Assembly: GCF_900459225.1 (NCBI RefSeq)
Contig: NZ_UHFH01000003.1
Coordinates: forward strand, 1,394,501 to 1,458,500
DNA: 64,000 nt
Reading direction: 5' to 3'
Origin: Streptococcus dysgalactiae subsp. dysgalactiae
GTDB lineage: Bacteria > Bacillota > Bacilli > Lactobacillales > Streptococcaceae
Shown here piece by piece: positions 47,620 through 57,221 of the stretch. The notes beneath the pieces are model-generated. The model was not told where the DNA came from and ran no database searches. It saw nothing but the letters and a program-made list of their open reading frames with translations. A program made the position numbers and the translations under genes. The stretch's first letter is position 1. The number at the start of each line of letters is the position of its first letter.

Positions 47620-48840
47620 ATGAAAACACTTGGAAAATGGCTGCGCTTCTTGATTTTTTTAATCTTCTGCATTAGCTTTTGGCAAAAAGACTATCGTCGC
47701 CTAACCTTTGAAAAAAAGCACAAACCTTATCAGGACTTAGTGGCGCCTTTTTACCAAAAACATCCTAAATTACAAGAACTCCAGCTTTCAGAAGCTATTA
47801 AATTACGCCACGACTTGCTTAATTATGTTCGAAAACTCAATAGGGACGGATGGTCCTATAAGGCCATCCAAAAAGGATACCTTGAACACCTTACTGTTGG
47901 AGGTAACTCTTATCATTTCGAACAACTTTATAGTCGCATTCGCCTGATAGGATCACCTGACTTTCAAAAGCTCTGGCAACAAGAGGGGATGGCACAGACG
48001 CCTCAAGAAGCTCAAAAACGACTAGAACTCCTCTTGACCTATTTAAACATGCCAGAAGAAGTGACTGGACAGGTACACCAAACTCAGCAAATTTTGGCGC
48101 ATTTTAGCCCCAATTTAACTCCCGCAGATCCCTTCTGGGATCAATTATCTGCTCTCATCCAAGCTTGTTATATCAATCTGGAGCACATCCCTTACAGCAG
48201 TTTTAACCGGCAAATCCATCAGCTACGCTACCTCTTATCTACTCAACAAATCGAGTGGGTTCGTTCTCAGTATGGGAAAAAAGGCGAAACTGATGCGGAT
48301 GCTTTAGCCAAGTATCTGGCTACTCTCGAAGATGACGACTACAATCTATATGAATCATCTCGGTATCACAATAAAGTCGCCAGTATTTTAGACGCCAGTG
48401 GCAATTATCAGGCTGTCTACACTGATAATATTCCCCAGTCTAACTATAAGATTTTGGTTCATTTTCATTCAGAATTTATTTTGTCAGAATCTGGACAATT
48501 TTTAGTCGCATTAGATCCGGAAAACCTAACACGCAATAGTATTGTCAATGGTTCATCTTTCAACTACGGGAATCAAAACGATGACTTACACCGTCTCCTT
48601 GATATTGATCCTATTTTGCTCTTTGAACCTACATTTATCGAAGAGGCAACCCATAGCCCAGAAGCCACTTTCCTCGTTCCTGATTTGGAACAACAAGGTG
48701 ACAAACATAACCCTATTTATAGTAGGAATGGGAAATCCTCCAAACAACTCACTCGCGCAGCTATCAAAAAATTTAAAAAGTTGTTGTACCATTATCAAAG
48801 TGCTATAACTAAAACGCAAACATCTAACAAACAATATTAA
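47620..48840 (+). CDS. uncharacterised protein, DUF3114-like
   Basis: 406 aa. One N-terminal hydrophobic segment (about 7-22) followed by a basic stretch, then a soluble body, so likely membrane-anchored or secreted. Acidic DDDYNLYESSRYHNK and FILSESGQFLVALDPENL, FNYGNQNDDLHRLLDI and basic C-terminus recall streptococcal DUF3114 proteins; no catalytic motif recognised. Starts 4 bp after queA and ends at a strong terminator, so cotranscribed. Confidence 0.75.
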   Translation: MKTLGKWLRFLIFLIFCISFWQKDYRRLTFEKKHKPYQDLVAPFYQKHPKLQELQLSEAIKLRHDLLNYVRKLNRDGWSYKAIQKGYLEHLTVGGNSYHFEQLYSRIRLIGSPDFQKLWQQEGMAQTPQEAQKRLELLLTYLNMPEEVTGQVHQTQQILAHFSPNLTPADPFWDQLSALIQACYINLEHIPYSSFNRQIHQLRYLLSTQQIEWVRSQYGKKGETDADALAKYLATLEDDDYNLYESSRYHNKVASILDASGNYQAVYTDNIPQSNYKILVHFHSEFILSESGQFLVALDPENLTRNSIVNGSSFNYGNQNDDLHRLLDIDPILLFEPTFIEEATHSPEATFLVPDLEQQGDKHNPIYSRNGKSSKQLTRAAIKKFKKLLYHYQSAITKTQTSNKQY

Positions 48841-48842
48841 GG

Positions 48843-48880
48843 AAAAAGGTTTGACAAAGTTAATTGTCAAACCTTTTTTA
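48843..48880 (+). terminator. queA operon terminator
   Basis: AAAAAGGTTTGACAA / TTGTCAAACCTTTTT stem of 15 bp with T6. Confidence 0.93.
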
Positions 48881-48959
48881 TTTCTATAAAAGCACAGCCT
48901 CTACCGGTAGTCATATGACTATTTAAATCGCCTCACTCCCCAAAGATTTCATCAATCAG

Positions 48960-50021
48960 CTAAGTCATATTGTGATTAACCCTATGCCATTCATTGATCA
49001 CATAGGTTAAATTAATTAACTGCACATAGCCAAGTCCGTTAACTTCTTCTGACTCTTCTGTAGCTCCACCAAGACCTGCTGAATAAAGAGCAATAAGGTA
49101 TGGAGATTCTTCACAAACAATCGCGCCTATATTTAAAGCTTCTCTGACATACCCAGGTTTTTGATAGATGGTGATATTTGGCAAGTAAGCCTTGTAATAC
49201 AAATCAGGAAACGACTCTCCGATAAAATATAAAATATCTTCATATTTATCCTGATGCTTCCACAAATAATCAAGAACTTGCAAGTAGTACGCAGTGGTTG
49301 TCTTGTTTCCCTTGCGATCAATAGTTGGTATGGGACCAGATGCTTTTCCATACCGATCGAATAGTTGGTAAGCTTTATTCATGCCACCCAAACGTTCTGC
49401 CAAAGCGTAAGCAGGTGTATTTTCTGAATAAACAAGGGAATACTCCTGCATATCTGGAATTGACATAGCCCCATTAAATTGAGCCACATAGGTATTATGT
49501 TCTTGTTCGTATTCATAATCCGTTCCAGTAATGTCAAAACGCTCGGTTAACGTCAGCTTGCCCTTTTTCACCTCATCAACCACCAACATGTTTAGCGGTA
49601 ACTTATAAGTACTTCCTGCTGTCATAGGCTAGTTTTCATTCATGGCCACTGTCTTACCTGAACGAAGATCTTTGTAGGAAAAAGCAATCTGAGACTCATC
49701 AATACCAAACTCTTCCAGATAAGCTTTCACCGTATCCACCAAACTCAACGTATGGTAGTCATAATAAAGGCCTAAGGCATTCATCTGTGCAAAATCTGCA
49801 TCCATAGTAGCTTGCTTAGCTTCTTTGGATTTTTCCGATAATGGCTTAGGTTTAACTGTTTTTTTCTTATTTTTCTTTTTTAAATAGGCTATTTGCTGTT
49901 GATGTTCTCCTATTTTCTTGGAAGCTGTTTTCTTTTTAATCGCTAAGCAACCAACTAACATAGCTAAAGCCACTATGGTTAAAGTACACCACAAAATATT
50001 ACGTCTTTTCTCACTTAACAC
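48960..50021 (-). pseudogene. class A beta-lactamase-like serine hydrolase, split by amber codon
   Basis: Reading GTG 50019-50021 (GGAG upstream) gives an N-terminal membrane anchor (about 9-28), a Lys-rich linker, then a serine hydrolase domain. The frame is cut by TAG at 49629-49631 in MNEN-stop-PMTAGSTYK, where CAG (Gln) would restore one 353-aa protein. The part after the stop has the catalytic STYK (SxxK) tetrad, YSEN (SDN-like) and QKPG (KTG-like). Downstream ATG 49623-49625 could restart translation, but without anchor. Likely a cell-wall-related hydrolase, not a resistance enzyme. Confidence 0.82.
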
Positions 50022-50149
50022 CTAAAATCTCCTATACGTTCTATTCTAGCTAGATCTGATTAAAAATCAAGGCATTATATTAAAAAGACAAACCATTTTT
50101 ATCTTATCCTAGTTACAGACTGTTTTCCTATTAAGTCATCAAACCATCT

Positions 50150-50177
50150 AAAAAACCAATCTCCTCTCGAGATTGGT
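50150..50177 (-). terminator. sodA terminator
   Basis: ACCAATCTC / GAGATTGGT stem, 5-nt loop, U5 on the minus strand. Confidence 0.9.
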
Positions 50178-50187
50178 ACCTGTTTCC

Positions 50188-50793
50188 TTATCTAGCCGCT
50201 TGGTAAAGTTCGGATACTTTTTTCCAATTAATAATATCAAAAAAAGCTTTGATGTAATTTGGACGGACATTACGGTAATTCAAGTAGTAAGCATGTTCCC
50301 AAACATCAAGTCCTAGAATAGGAGTTTTACCGTCTGAAATTGGCGTATCTTGATTGGCTGTTGAAGTGATTTCAAGTTTTCCATCTGCGTTAACAACTAA
50401 CCAGGCCCATCCTGAACCAAATCGTCCAGTAGCAGCTGCCGTAAATTGTTCTTTAAAAGCGTCAAATGAACCGAAGGCATCATCAATAGCTTGAGCAACA
50501 TCAGGAGTGACGTCTTGTTTTTCTGGGGACAATAATTCCCAGAAAAGGGAATGGTTTAAATGTCCTCCGCCATTATTAATTAAGGCTTGACGAATATCTT
50601 CTGGAATTTTGGTTACATCTGCCAATAATTCCTCGAGGTTTTCACCTATTTCAGGGTGTTTTTCTAAAGCAGCATTCGCATTAGCAACATAAGTCGCATG
50701 GTGTTTATCATGATGGAGAGTCATTGTCTCCGCATCAAAATGTGGTTCAAGAGCATCATACGCGTATGGAAGTTCTGGTAAAATAATAGCCAT
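50188..50793 (-). CDS. sodA: superoxide dismutase [Mn/Fe]
   Basis: 201 aa. Metal ligands His27 (TLHHDKHH), His81 ([11 protein letters not shown]), and Asp and His in [11 protein letters not shown] (about 163, 167). GGGHLNH and the Gly/Gln pattern near GSGWAW are Mn/cambialistic type. Cytoplasmic; streptococci lack catalase, so this is their main superoxide defence. Monocistronic. Confidence 0.97.
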   Translation of the reverse strand: MAIILPELPYAYDALEPHFDAETMTLHHDKHHATYVANANAALEKHPEIGENLEELLADVTKIPEDIRQALINNGGGHLNHSLFWELLSPEKQDVTPDVAQAIDDAFGSFDAFKEQFTAAATGRFGSGWAWLVVNADGKLEITSTANQDTPISDGKTPILGLDVWEHAYYLNYRNVRPNYIKAFFDIINWKKVSELYQAAR

Positions 50794-50882
50794 TTTCCTA
50801 TCCTCTTTTTCTTTATGGTAAGTCTATCTTATCGCAAAAAATAAGAGCTTTCAACTAATTTGATTAGCTCTTAGAAAGCGGT

Positions 50883-51929
50883 TCAATCGCTCCTTTGTAA
50901 TGTGGTTACCATCTTTAAAAGAGCTATATCAACTAAATACTGTTTGTCATAAACCCCAGTTTTAATCTGATAATCTGTCTCAATTAAGGTTTTGACCACA
51001 AATGCTAGCTCCTTGAGAGACAACGTTCTAGAATCTTTAATAGCATACTTAACTTGATAAGGATTAACTCGCCGACCAAGTATCTCTGACAAACTGGTTA
51101 CAAGCTGCTGTTCTGATTTTCCTTCTTTAGCAAGAATGGCAAGCTGTAAATATAAGCGAAATTGACCCAACATAATAGCAATTAATTTAATATCATCTTC
51201 CCCTGATAAGCGTAAATCATGAATCAAATCTCTAGCTGCATCGTTTTTTCCTCGTAGAACGAGTCTCGTTAAGTCAAAAATATTGTCTTGCAAACTTTTA
51301 GGAATGGCCTGTTCAATATCTTCTAGACTGACAGTCCCCGATTTTTTATAAGCTTTTAAAAAAGTCATGTTTTTCATGATTTGACTAAAATCATCGTTTG
51401 ATTTCAAAAGCAATTGGTCAAAGGCACCACTCTCGAAACCTAAACCCAGTTGATGACTGTATTTTTGAAAATAAGTTCTCAGCTCTGCTTCTTTCAACGG
51501 ACTAGCTTCCAAAATAAGAGCATCTCGTTTTAAGAGTTTGACCAAGCGTCGTTTACTATCCAACTTCCCTGGTGCAAAGATGATTAGCCGAGTAGTCTCT
51601 AAGGGATTTTCTAAATAAGCCTCAAAGGCCTTTAGGTCTTTTTCTTTTAAAAAACTTTTTTTATTGGTCGTGATATCTAACAAATGATCAAAAATGACCA
51701 CCTTCTGCTCAGCAAAAAAAGGCAAACTCAACAAATCCATTTCTGCATCCTGATAAGCCGTCTCGGACATGTCAAAATAAGAATAGGTTAAATCATCCTT
51801 ATCAAAAGCAATTTGCGTCATTAAACGCGACTTCAACTGGCTATACTGTCCAATATCCTCTCCCGTTACTAACGTAATGAGGCCTAAATTTTGTTTACTC
51901 AGTTTCTCTATCTTTTCTATCGTAATCAT
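50883..51929 (-). CDS. holA: DNA polymerase III delta subunit
   Basis: 348 aa clamp-loader subunit that opens the sliding clamp. Low-conservation AAA+ fold without functional Walker A, as usual; FFAEQKVVIFDHLLDIT, PLETTRLIIFAPGKLDSKRRLVKLL and NIFDLTRLVLRGKNDAA mark the family. Extended -10 TGATATAAT (hexamer 51936-51941) ends 6 nt before ATG and no RBS is present: probable leaderless mRNA. Confidence 0.93.
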   Translation of the reverse strand: MITIEKIEKLSKQNLGLITLVTGEDIGQYSQLKSRLMTQIAFDKDDLTYSYFDMSETAYQDAEMDLLSLPFFAEQKVVIFDHLLDITTNKKSFLKEKDLKAFEAYLENPLETTRLIIFAPGKLDSKRRLVKLLKRDALILEASPLKEAELRTYFQKYSHQLGLGFESGAFDQLLLKSNDDFSQIMKNMTFLKAYKKSGTVSLEDIEQAIPKSLQDNIFDLTRLVLRGKNDAARDLIHDLRLSGEDDIKLIAIMLGQFRLYLQLAILAKEGKSEQQLVTSLSEILGRRVNPYQVKYAIKDSRTLSLKELAFVVKTLIETDYQIKTGVYDKQYLVDIALLKMVTTLQRSD

Positions 51930-52010
51930 GCTTTTATTATATCATCTTTCAAAAGAAAAGCTATCGACCTGACATCAAGCTGTTAAGAAATTAATGCACT
52001 TTCCCCTTGA

Positions 52011-54254
52011 TCAACGAGCAGTCTCAATATGCCAGTTTAGCCACCCTGTCAACCGAATAGCTCCTTGAATATCCGTGCGATAATAAGAAATTCCCCTATC
52101 CTCCAAACGGGTTAGGGTTTCTCTGTGAGGATGCTGATAACGGTTATTTTTTCCAGCAGAAATAAAGGCCACTTTGGGCTGAATATGGTCTAAAAAAGCT
52201 GCACTAGAAGAGGTATTTGATCCATGGTGACCTACTTTTAAATAATCTACTCTTAGTTGAGGATAACGTTCTATGATCTCGTTTTCCCCCTCTTTTTCCA
52301 AATCACCTGTAAATAGAAAAGTTTGATTGAGGAGCCTACCATAAAGAACCAGAGAATCATTATTTTTCCCGTCCCCTAATTGCCAAGGATAGAGTACCTG
52401 TAAGACACTTCCCATAATAGGCAATTGGTCTCCAGCTGCTAAAACCCTAACGTGACATTTTAAACGCCTTAACCGCCTAACAAAGCTTGGCTGGCTTAAA
52501 CTACCTTGGCTAGTCAAAATCTCCTTTATCCGAATAGCTTTGGCAACCGCCTCTATATCCCCCATATGATCAGTATCCGCATGAGTCACTAGTAATTGGT
52601 CAATGGTGTGAATGCCTCTACTTTTTAAGTAAGGAATTAAGGTTTTCTGAGCATTCGATGTCTGGTGCCCCTGTCGCCACTGCTCTTTTGAAGAAAACGA
52701 AAGGCGCCCACCTACATCTATTAAGAGATTTTTTCCTGTCCAATCCCTCACTAAAATACTATCGCCCTGGCCAATGTCGATAAAGGTCACTTCATTGGTC
52801 AAAGGATATTTAACAGATAAAAGCGTCAGGCCTATGAGCAAGCCGCAAGTGATAACTCTTTGTCGTATCTGCCGATAGTCATAAAGAATAGCGAAGCTAA
52901 TCACCAAGATAAGCAAGTGCCAACTGGTCGGACTTCCAAAAACAAGGGAGACATTGAGGGTATTCCCAAGAAATTGAATGACTTTTTCTAAGAAAAGAAA
53001 GAGATAATTACATCCTGAGAGAGTTATCAAAGGAGACAAACAGAAAACCAAGCAAAGAAGAGGCAAAATCAAAGCATCGAAGAGATAAGACAAAAGCCCT
53101 GTTAACACCATTGACATGGGGTTAAAACTAGCAAAATAAAAGAGCAAGAAAGGTAACATCCCTAAAGAAACGGTGACGACCTGAACGAAATGCTTTTTAA
53201 CTCCCGATAACTCCTCAAAAGTGATAACAGTTAAGATAAACGCATAGCTAAATGTTAGTACTCCACCAACAGTCATCAAAGCATGAGCATTCCATAAAAG
53301 AACAAGTAAGAAAGCGTAAACCAGGTTATTTAAACCTTTTATGCCTAGATGACCTAATTGGGCCTGCAGAAGGCTTCGAATAACAGAAATACTGTAACCT
53401 GTCAGCGCAGCATATAGACAGGCAAAGGGAAGTTCTATCCATTTAATCCATTCGAGAGGAATAGCTAATAGCGTCAAACCTCTTCTAAAACAGGTTAAAA
53501 AGAAACCAATCTGCATCCCTGATAGGGCAAAAAGATGAATGATACCAAGCTGACTATAATAATCTGTCATCTCACCAAAGGACTTATCCAAATAGCCAAA
53601 AAGGAGTCCCGTCAAATAATGAGACATGGGCTTTGGAAAGGATTGTTGACAATGGACAATAGCCTGTCGCCTCAAAGAAGATAAATAATCACCTACTGAC
53701 TTTGGTGAAACCACTTTAAGCTGCTCTACTTGTTCCACTTTTCCTATCCTGTAAATTCCCTGATAGGCTAAAAAAGATTGGTAATTAAATCCTCTAAAAT
53801 TTCGGGAAGTCTCAGCCTTGTCCAATACTATTTTGGCATGCATCACTATCCAACGGTACTCTTTTTGGAAAAATCGGGCTTCCATTTGATGTTTAAAACG
53901 ATAAAACAACTGATAAGAATGATTACCGTGACGCCCAATAACAGCTAATTGATCTCCATTAATTCGAATACTATCCGGAACCAATGCTACCTGAGACACT
54001 TGTAAAGGTTGTGTTTCCAATTGCTGTCTCAACTGATGTTTCCGATAAACAAAGACAGCAGCAAATAAGGCCAGAATCATAACAACCTTACAGAGGGTCT
54101 GTTGAGGAAACTGCTTCAATAGTAACATTCCTAAACAGCTGCTAAGTAAGCAAGTCAACCAGCTAGGACAATAGATCTGATAATAAAGAGCCATTACCAA
54201 AAAGGCTAGTTGAATGGGAGGCAAGGGAGACCACTTAATCCAACGATAGTTCAT
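52011..54254 (-). CDS. comEC: competence protein ComEC (DNA uptake channel)
   Basis: 747 aa. N-terminal DUF4131/OB part (about 1-180), Competence domain with many membrane segments (about 200-480), then a metallo-beta-lactamase-like domain with HADTDHMGD and GHHGSNTSS (about 500-745). Full length and intact. Its start overlaps comEA by 20 bp. Passes ssDNA across the membrane. Confidence 0.96.
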   Translation of the reverse strand: MNYRWIKWSPLPPIQLAFLVMALYYQIYCPSWLTCLLSSCLGMLLLKQFPQQTLCKVVMILALFAAVFVYRKHQLRQQLETQPLQVSQVALVPDSIRINGDQLAVIGRHGNHSYQLFYRFKHQMEARFFQKEYRWIVMHAKIVLDKAETSRNFRGFNYQSFLAYQGIYRIGKVEQVEQLKVVSPKSVGDYLSSLRRQAIVHCQQSFPKPMSHYLTGLLFGYLDKSFGEMTDYYSQLGIIHLFALSGMQIGFFLTCFRRGLTLLAIPLEWIKWIELPFACLYAALTGYSISVIRSLLQAQLGHLGIKGLNNLVYAFLLVLLWNAHALMTVGGVLTFSYAFILTVITFEELSGVKKHFVQVVTVSLGMLPFLLFYFASFNPMSMVLTGLLSYLFDALILPLLCLVFCLSPLITLSGCNYLFLFLEKVIQFLGNTLNVSLVFGSPTSWHLLILVISFAILYDYRQIRQRVITCGLLIGLTLLSVKYPLTNEVTFIDIGQGDSILVRDWTGKNLLIDVGGRLSFSSKEQWRQGHQTSNAQKTLIPYLKSRGIHTIDQLLVTHADTDHMGDIEAVAKAIRIKEILTSQGSLSQPSFVRRLRRLKCHVRVLAAGDQLPIMGSVLQVLYPWQLGDGKNNDSLVLYGRLLNQTFLFTGDLEKEGENEIIERYPQLRVDYLKVGHHGSNTSSSAAFLDHIQPKVAFISAGKNNRYQHPHRETLTRLEDRGISYYRTDIQGAIRLTGWLNWHIETAR

Positions 54255-54897
54255 GTTTCAATTTCTCAAGTGTTTTTTCACCAATTCCAGATACCTGCCT
54301 AAGATCATCTAACGTTTTAAAGCCACCTAGACTGTCTCTCGTCTCAAGAATATCCTGAGCTCTTTTTACACCAATGCCCGAAATACGTTGTAACTCCTCT
54401 AAATTTGCCTTATTGATATTCACCTTTGTTGAGTTAGACATTTCTGCGTTAGCTTTACTTGCTGAGGAGGCATTTGGCAAGACAGAAATGTCTTCACCCT
54501 GCTTAGCCACATACACAACCTGCTCATCCACCAGTTTTTCTGCAAAATTAATAGCATGTCTATCAGCTTCCTGAGTAAGTCCCCCAGCTAATTCAATGAC
54601 ATCGCGCACACGGCTATTAGCCCTGAGCTTATAAACTCCCTCCTGTTGTACGGCTCCTTTCAAATCCACTAGAATATTACTCTCTTCTGAAGGATACTTT
54701 TTTTCCTCACTAGCTGGCTGTTGTATGGAAGAAGAAGTTGATACAATAGGAAGTTTTGTTTGGCTCTGCTCTTTTCTCCAGATAACAAAACTTAGGGTTA
54801 GTATCAGAAAAATGGCTAACACAACACCAATCAAGCGTGGCAGAGAATAAATCTTTCTCAAGCTATTTGTTCCTTTAGTTAACAAGTCATCTATCAT
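54235..54897 (-). CDS. comEA: competence protein ComEA (DNA receptor)
   Basis: 220 aa. One membrane anchor (about 21-40), a Ser/Glu-rich linker, SLBB domain (about 75-125, VDLKGAVQQEGVYKL), and C-terminal double helix-hairpin-helix (VNINKANLEELQRISGIGVKRAQDI, VSGIGEKTLEKL). Binds dsDNA outside the membrane. Preceded by a CIN box. Confidence 0.96.
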   Translation of the reverse strand: MIDDLLTKGTNSLRKIYSLPRLIGVVLAIFLILTLSFVIWRKEQSQTKLPIVSTSSSIQQPASEEKKYPSEESNILVDLKGAVQQEGVYKLRANSRVRDVIELAGGLTQEADRHAINFAEKLVDEQVVYVAKQGEDISVLPNASSASKANAEMSNSTKVNINKANLEELQRISGIGVKRAQDILETRDSLGGFKTLDDLRQVSGIGEKTLEKLKHELSLD

Positions 54898-54915
54898 TTT
54901 TTCACCTCATCTTTT

Positions 54916-54923
54916 TATTCGTA
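54916..54923 (-). promoter_or_regulatory. ComX CIN box of comEA-comEC
   Basis: Perfect TACGAATA on the minus strand, 19 bp before the comEA start. Confidence 0.9.
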
Positions 54924-55024
54924 AATGAATGTTAAAAAATAATTCTCATGAGACTTTTTGAAGAGAGTGCAAATGGCCCCCCCTAGCAACCAACTCTTGC
55001 TTGAGTGCGAAACCGACTTTTCTA

Positions 55025-55030
55025 TATAAT
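55025..55030 (+). promoter_or_regulatory. possible promoter of a small plus-strand gene
   Basis: TATAAT with TTGAGT (55001-55006) 18 bp upstream, pointing toward the small ORF at 55061 and the terminator at 55211. Confidence 0.4.
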
Positions 55031-55060
55031 GTTGTTACCAATTAAATCAAAGAAGATAAT

Positions 55061-55168
55061 ATGCTATTGAAACCTATTTTTTCTATTAGTTACGTATGGT
55101 TTTTGCCAAATTGCCCTCCTTGTCAACCAAAAATGAAGCAAGCACTTGATAAACCTGCCAATATCTAG
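55061..55168 (+). CDS. possible 35-aa CPPC peptide or thioredoxin-fold remnant
   Basis: ATG 55061 to TAG 55168 behind AAAGAAG. Hydrophobic start, then WFLPNCPPCQPKMKQAL, a C-x-x-C motif in the setting seen in thioredoxin/TlpA active sites, and a stop after 35 codons. Flanked by a promoter-like element and a strong terminator, so a short plus-strand transcript is plausible. It could be a decayed redoxin gene; the region 54924-55293 contains nothing else. Confidence 0.3.
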   Translation: MLLKPIFSISYVWFLPNCPPCQPKMKQALDKPANI

Positions 55169-55210
55169 TCGATAGCCTTCTTCTGATTTCTCTGTCACCA
55201 AATAAAAAAG

Positions 55211-55262
55211 CTAAGCTTTAGTAAGTCTGTTACTCAGAAATACTAAAGCTTAGCTCTTTTTT
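55211..55262. terminator. bidirectional terminator
   Basis: 14-bp stem GCTAAGCTTTAGTA / TACTAAAGCTTAGC, 17-nt loop, with U-runs on both strands. Serves the acyltransferase gene (minus) and any transcript from 55030 (plus). Confidence 0.88.
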
Positions 55263-55293
55263 TGAAACAAAGATGTTCTTCTTATTTTCGTTT

Positions 55294-56034
55294 TTAATGA
55301 CGGTGTTTATCTGGATCCCAAACAAAGCTAGCAATATAGGAAAATAGCATGGTTAATAATAATACCACCACCAAAACCAAGCCCAGAGGTAATCGGTAAA
55401 GATAAGTTAAAGAGTTTCTTGCTTTGCCTGGTTGGAAAGGTGCCAACTCATCATCCATCCGATCAAATTCTGCCTGAATACGGTTTGCCACCTCAGCAAT
55501 CCCTTCATCATTCATGCGTTTAATATCTGAGACGTCAATGGGATTCCCAAAAGTCATGTCAACTCGTTCTCCCGCTAGTAATCCCTTGACCGACATAGGT
55601 CCTTGATAGGCTGCTGGCATAATCTTGACCTTAGCCATTTTAGCAATCACCGCTACCCCTCCTTTGACCTCTTGAGAGTGTCGGCTTCCACTTGGAAACA
55701 TAAGAAGAGAACGATTGCTCTTTTTGAGCATATTAACAGGGTAACGAATAGCATCTGGATTCGGTTTATCACGATCAATAGGAAAAGCACCACACATTTT
55801 AATCCACCAAGCAAAGAGACGATTCGTAAACAACTCTTTTTTAGCCATAAAAATAAACTGCTTAGGACGTGCTGCAAATGCCATGTAAACTGGATCCCAA
55901 AAGGTTCGATGAGGTGCTACCAGAATATAATTCTCAGAAGCATCTAACATATTTTCTTCATGATGGTAGTGGGCATTGCCATTGACAACCCATAATAAAA
56001 AGACTACTAAACCACGTAAGTAAGCGTAAAACAC
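55294..56034 (-). CDS. plsC: 1-acylglycerol-3-phosphate acyltransferase (PlsC-like)
   Basis: 246 aa from GTG 56032-56034, chosen for AAAGGAG upstream; the frame is open to 56112 but without an RBS. PlsC block I VAPHRTFWDP (HxxxxD), block II GAFPIDR, block III MFPSGSRHS (FPEGTR-like), block IV PAAYQGP. Hydrophobic segments at both ends (about 3-16 and 218-238). Membrane phospholipid synthesis. The location beside competence genes is common in streptococci. Confidence 0.9.
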   Translation of the reverse strand: MFYAYLRGLVVFLLWVVNGNAHYHHEENMLDASENYILVAPHRTFWDPVYMAFAARPKQFIFMAKKELFTNRLFAWWIKMCGAFPIDRDKPNPDAIRYPVNMLKKSNRSLLMFPSGSRHSQEVKGGVAVIAKMAKVKIMPAAYQGPMSVKGLLAGERVDMTFGNPIDVSDIKRMNDEGIAEVANRIQAEFDRMDDELAPFQPGKARNSLTYLYRLPLGLVLVVVLLLTMLFSYIASFVWDPDKHRH

Positions 56035-56151
56035 AGGCTTCTCCTTTAATAGAATAATCTTACTTATTGTACCATGAAACCTGACTTTTCGAAAGTCAAA
56101 ATCCCTCTTCAAACATTCACCTCAAGCCTATTTTATGTTAAAATAACAGGT

Positions 56152-56928
56152 ATGATAAAAGCAATCTTAAAAGAAGGCGAACGTATTGATCAACTCTTTT
56201 CAAGTGATGTTCGCATTATTCAAAGCATGGATGTCTTTAGTTACTCTATTGATAGCGTCCTCTTATCCCGCTTCCCTAAAATGCCTTCCAAAGGGTTAAT
56301 TGTGGATTTGTGTTCAGGAAATGGGGCGGTCGGCTTATTTGCTAGTACCAGAACCAAGGCAACCATCGTTGAAGTCGAGTTACAAGAACGGCTTGCTGAT
56401 ATGGGGCGGCGATCCATTCAACTTAATCAGCTGGAAGACCAAGTAACCATGATTTGTGATGATTTAAAATATCTCCTAAACCATGTGCCACATTCGGGAG
56501 TTGATTTGATACTCTGCAATCCCCCTTACTTTAAAAGTCACGAAAGTTCCAAGAAGAACGTCTCTGAACATTATTTATTGGCTCGTCATGAGATTACCAC
56601 TAATTTAGAAGAGATTTGTCAGGTAGCCCGCCATGCCCTTAAATCAAATGGCCGTCTGGCAATGGTTCATCGACCAGATCGATTCTTGGAAATTATAGAT
56701 AGCCTTCGAGCTAATGGTCTTGCTCCCAAACGGGTACAATTTGTCTATCCTAAATTAGGTAAAGCAGCTAATATGTTACTTATTGAAGCAATCAAAGACG
56801 GTTCTATTGAAGGGATGACTATTTTACCTCCTTTAATTGTCCACAAGGAAAACGGGGAATACACTGATCATATTTTTGAGATTTATTTTGGTGCTGCTTC
56901 CAAAGGAAAACCTGATCATGACCACTAA
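56152..56928 (+). CDS. tRNA1(Val) (adenine37-N6)-methyltransferase-like protein
   Basis: 258 aa from ATG 56152; the frame is open back to 56074, overlapping the divergent gene. Class I SAM fold with [13 protein letters not shown] and the N6-adenine motif ILCNPPYF. TrmN6/YfiC family. TAAAAT with extended TG (56139-56144) ends 7 nt before the ATG and no RBS is seen, so a leaderless mRNA is likely. Overlaps the GIY-YIG gene by 11 bp. Confidence 0.88.
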   Translation: MIKAILKEGERIDQLFSSDVRIIQSMDVFSYSIDSVLLSRFPKMPSKGLIVDLCSGNGAVGLFASTRTKATIVEVELQERLADMGRRSIQLNQLEDQVTMICDDLKYLLNHVPHSGVDLILCNPPYFKSHESSKKNVSEHYLLARHEITTNLEEICQVARHALKSNGRLAMVHRPDRFLEIIDSLRANGLAPKRVQFVYPKLGKAANMLLIEAIKDGSIEGMTILPPLIVHKENGEYTDHIFEIYFGAASKGKPDHDH

Positions 56929-57196
56929 AAAAGCTTACATGTATGTGTTAGAGTGTGCAGATAAAACCCTCTACACTGGTTATACAACTGATTTGCAAAA
57001 ACGTTTAGCCACACATAATGCAGGAAAGGGGGCTAAATATACTCGCTACCGATTACCTGTTTCTTTACTTTATTACGAAGTGTTTAATAGCAAAGAGGCT
57101 GCGATGAGCGCTGAGGCACTCTTTAAGAAACGAAAAACAAGAAGCCAGAAATTGGCCTATATTGCTACTCATCAAAAAGAAAAGAAAAAACATTGA
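56918..57196 (+). CDS. GIY-YIG nuclease family protein
   Basis: 92 aa from ATG 56918 ([22 protein letters not shown]); the frame is open upstream within the methyltransferase gene. Single GIY-YIG domain: YMYVLE...LYTGYT, Arg in [20 protein letters not shown] and Glu in [13 protein letters not shown]. YhbQ/UPF0213 type; DNA repair role suspected in the family. Translationally coupled to trmN6-like gene. Confidence 0.92.
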   Translation: MTTKKAYMYVLECADKTLYTGYTTDLQKRLATHNAGKGAKYTRYRLPVSLLYYEVFNSKEAAMSAEALFKKRKTRSQKLAYIATHQKEKKKH

Positions 57197-57221
57197 GACT
57201 TATCATCTCAATGATTTTTTT
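57191..57221. terminator. bidirectional terminator
   Basis: CATTGAGA / TCTCAATG stem, 7-nt loop, T-run on plus; U-run on minus as well. It abuts the end of the full-length kup frame (57220). Confidence 0.88.
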
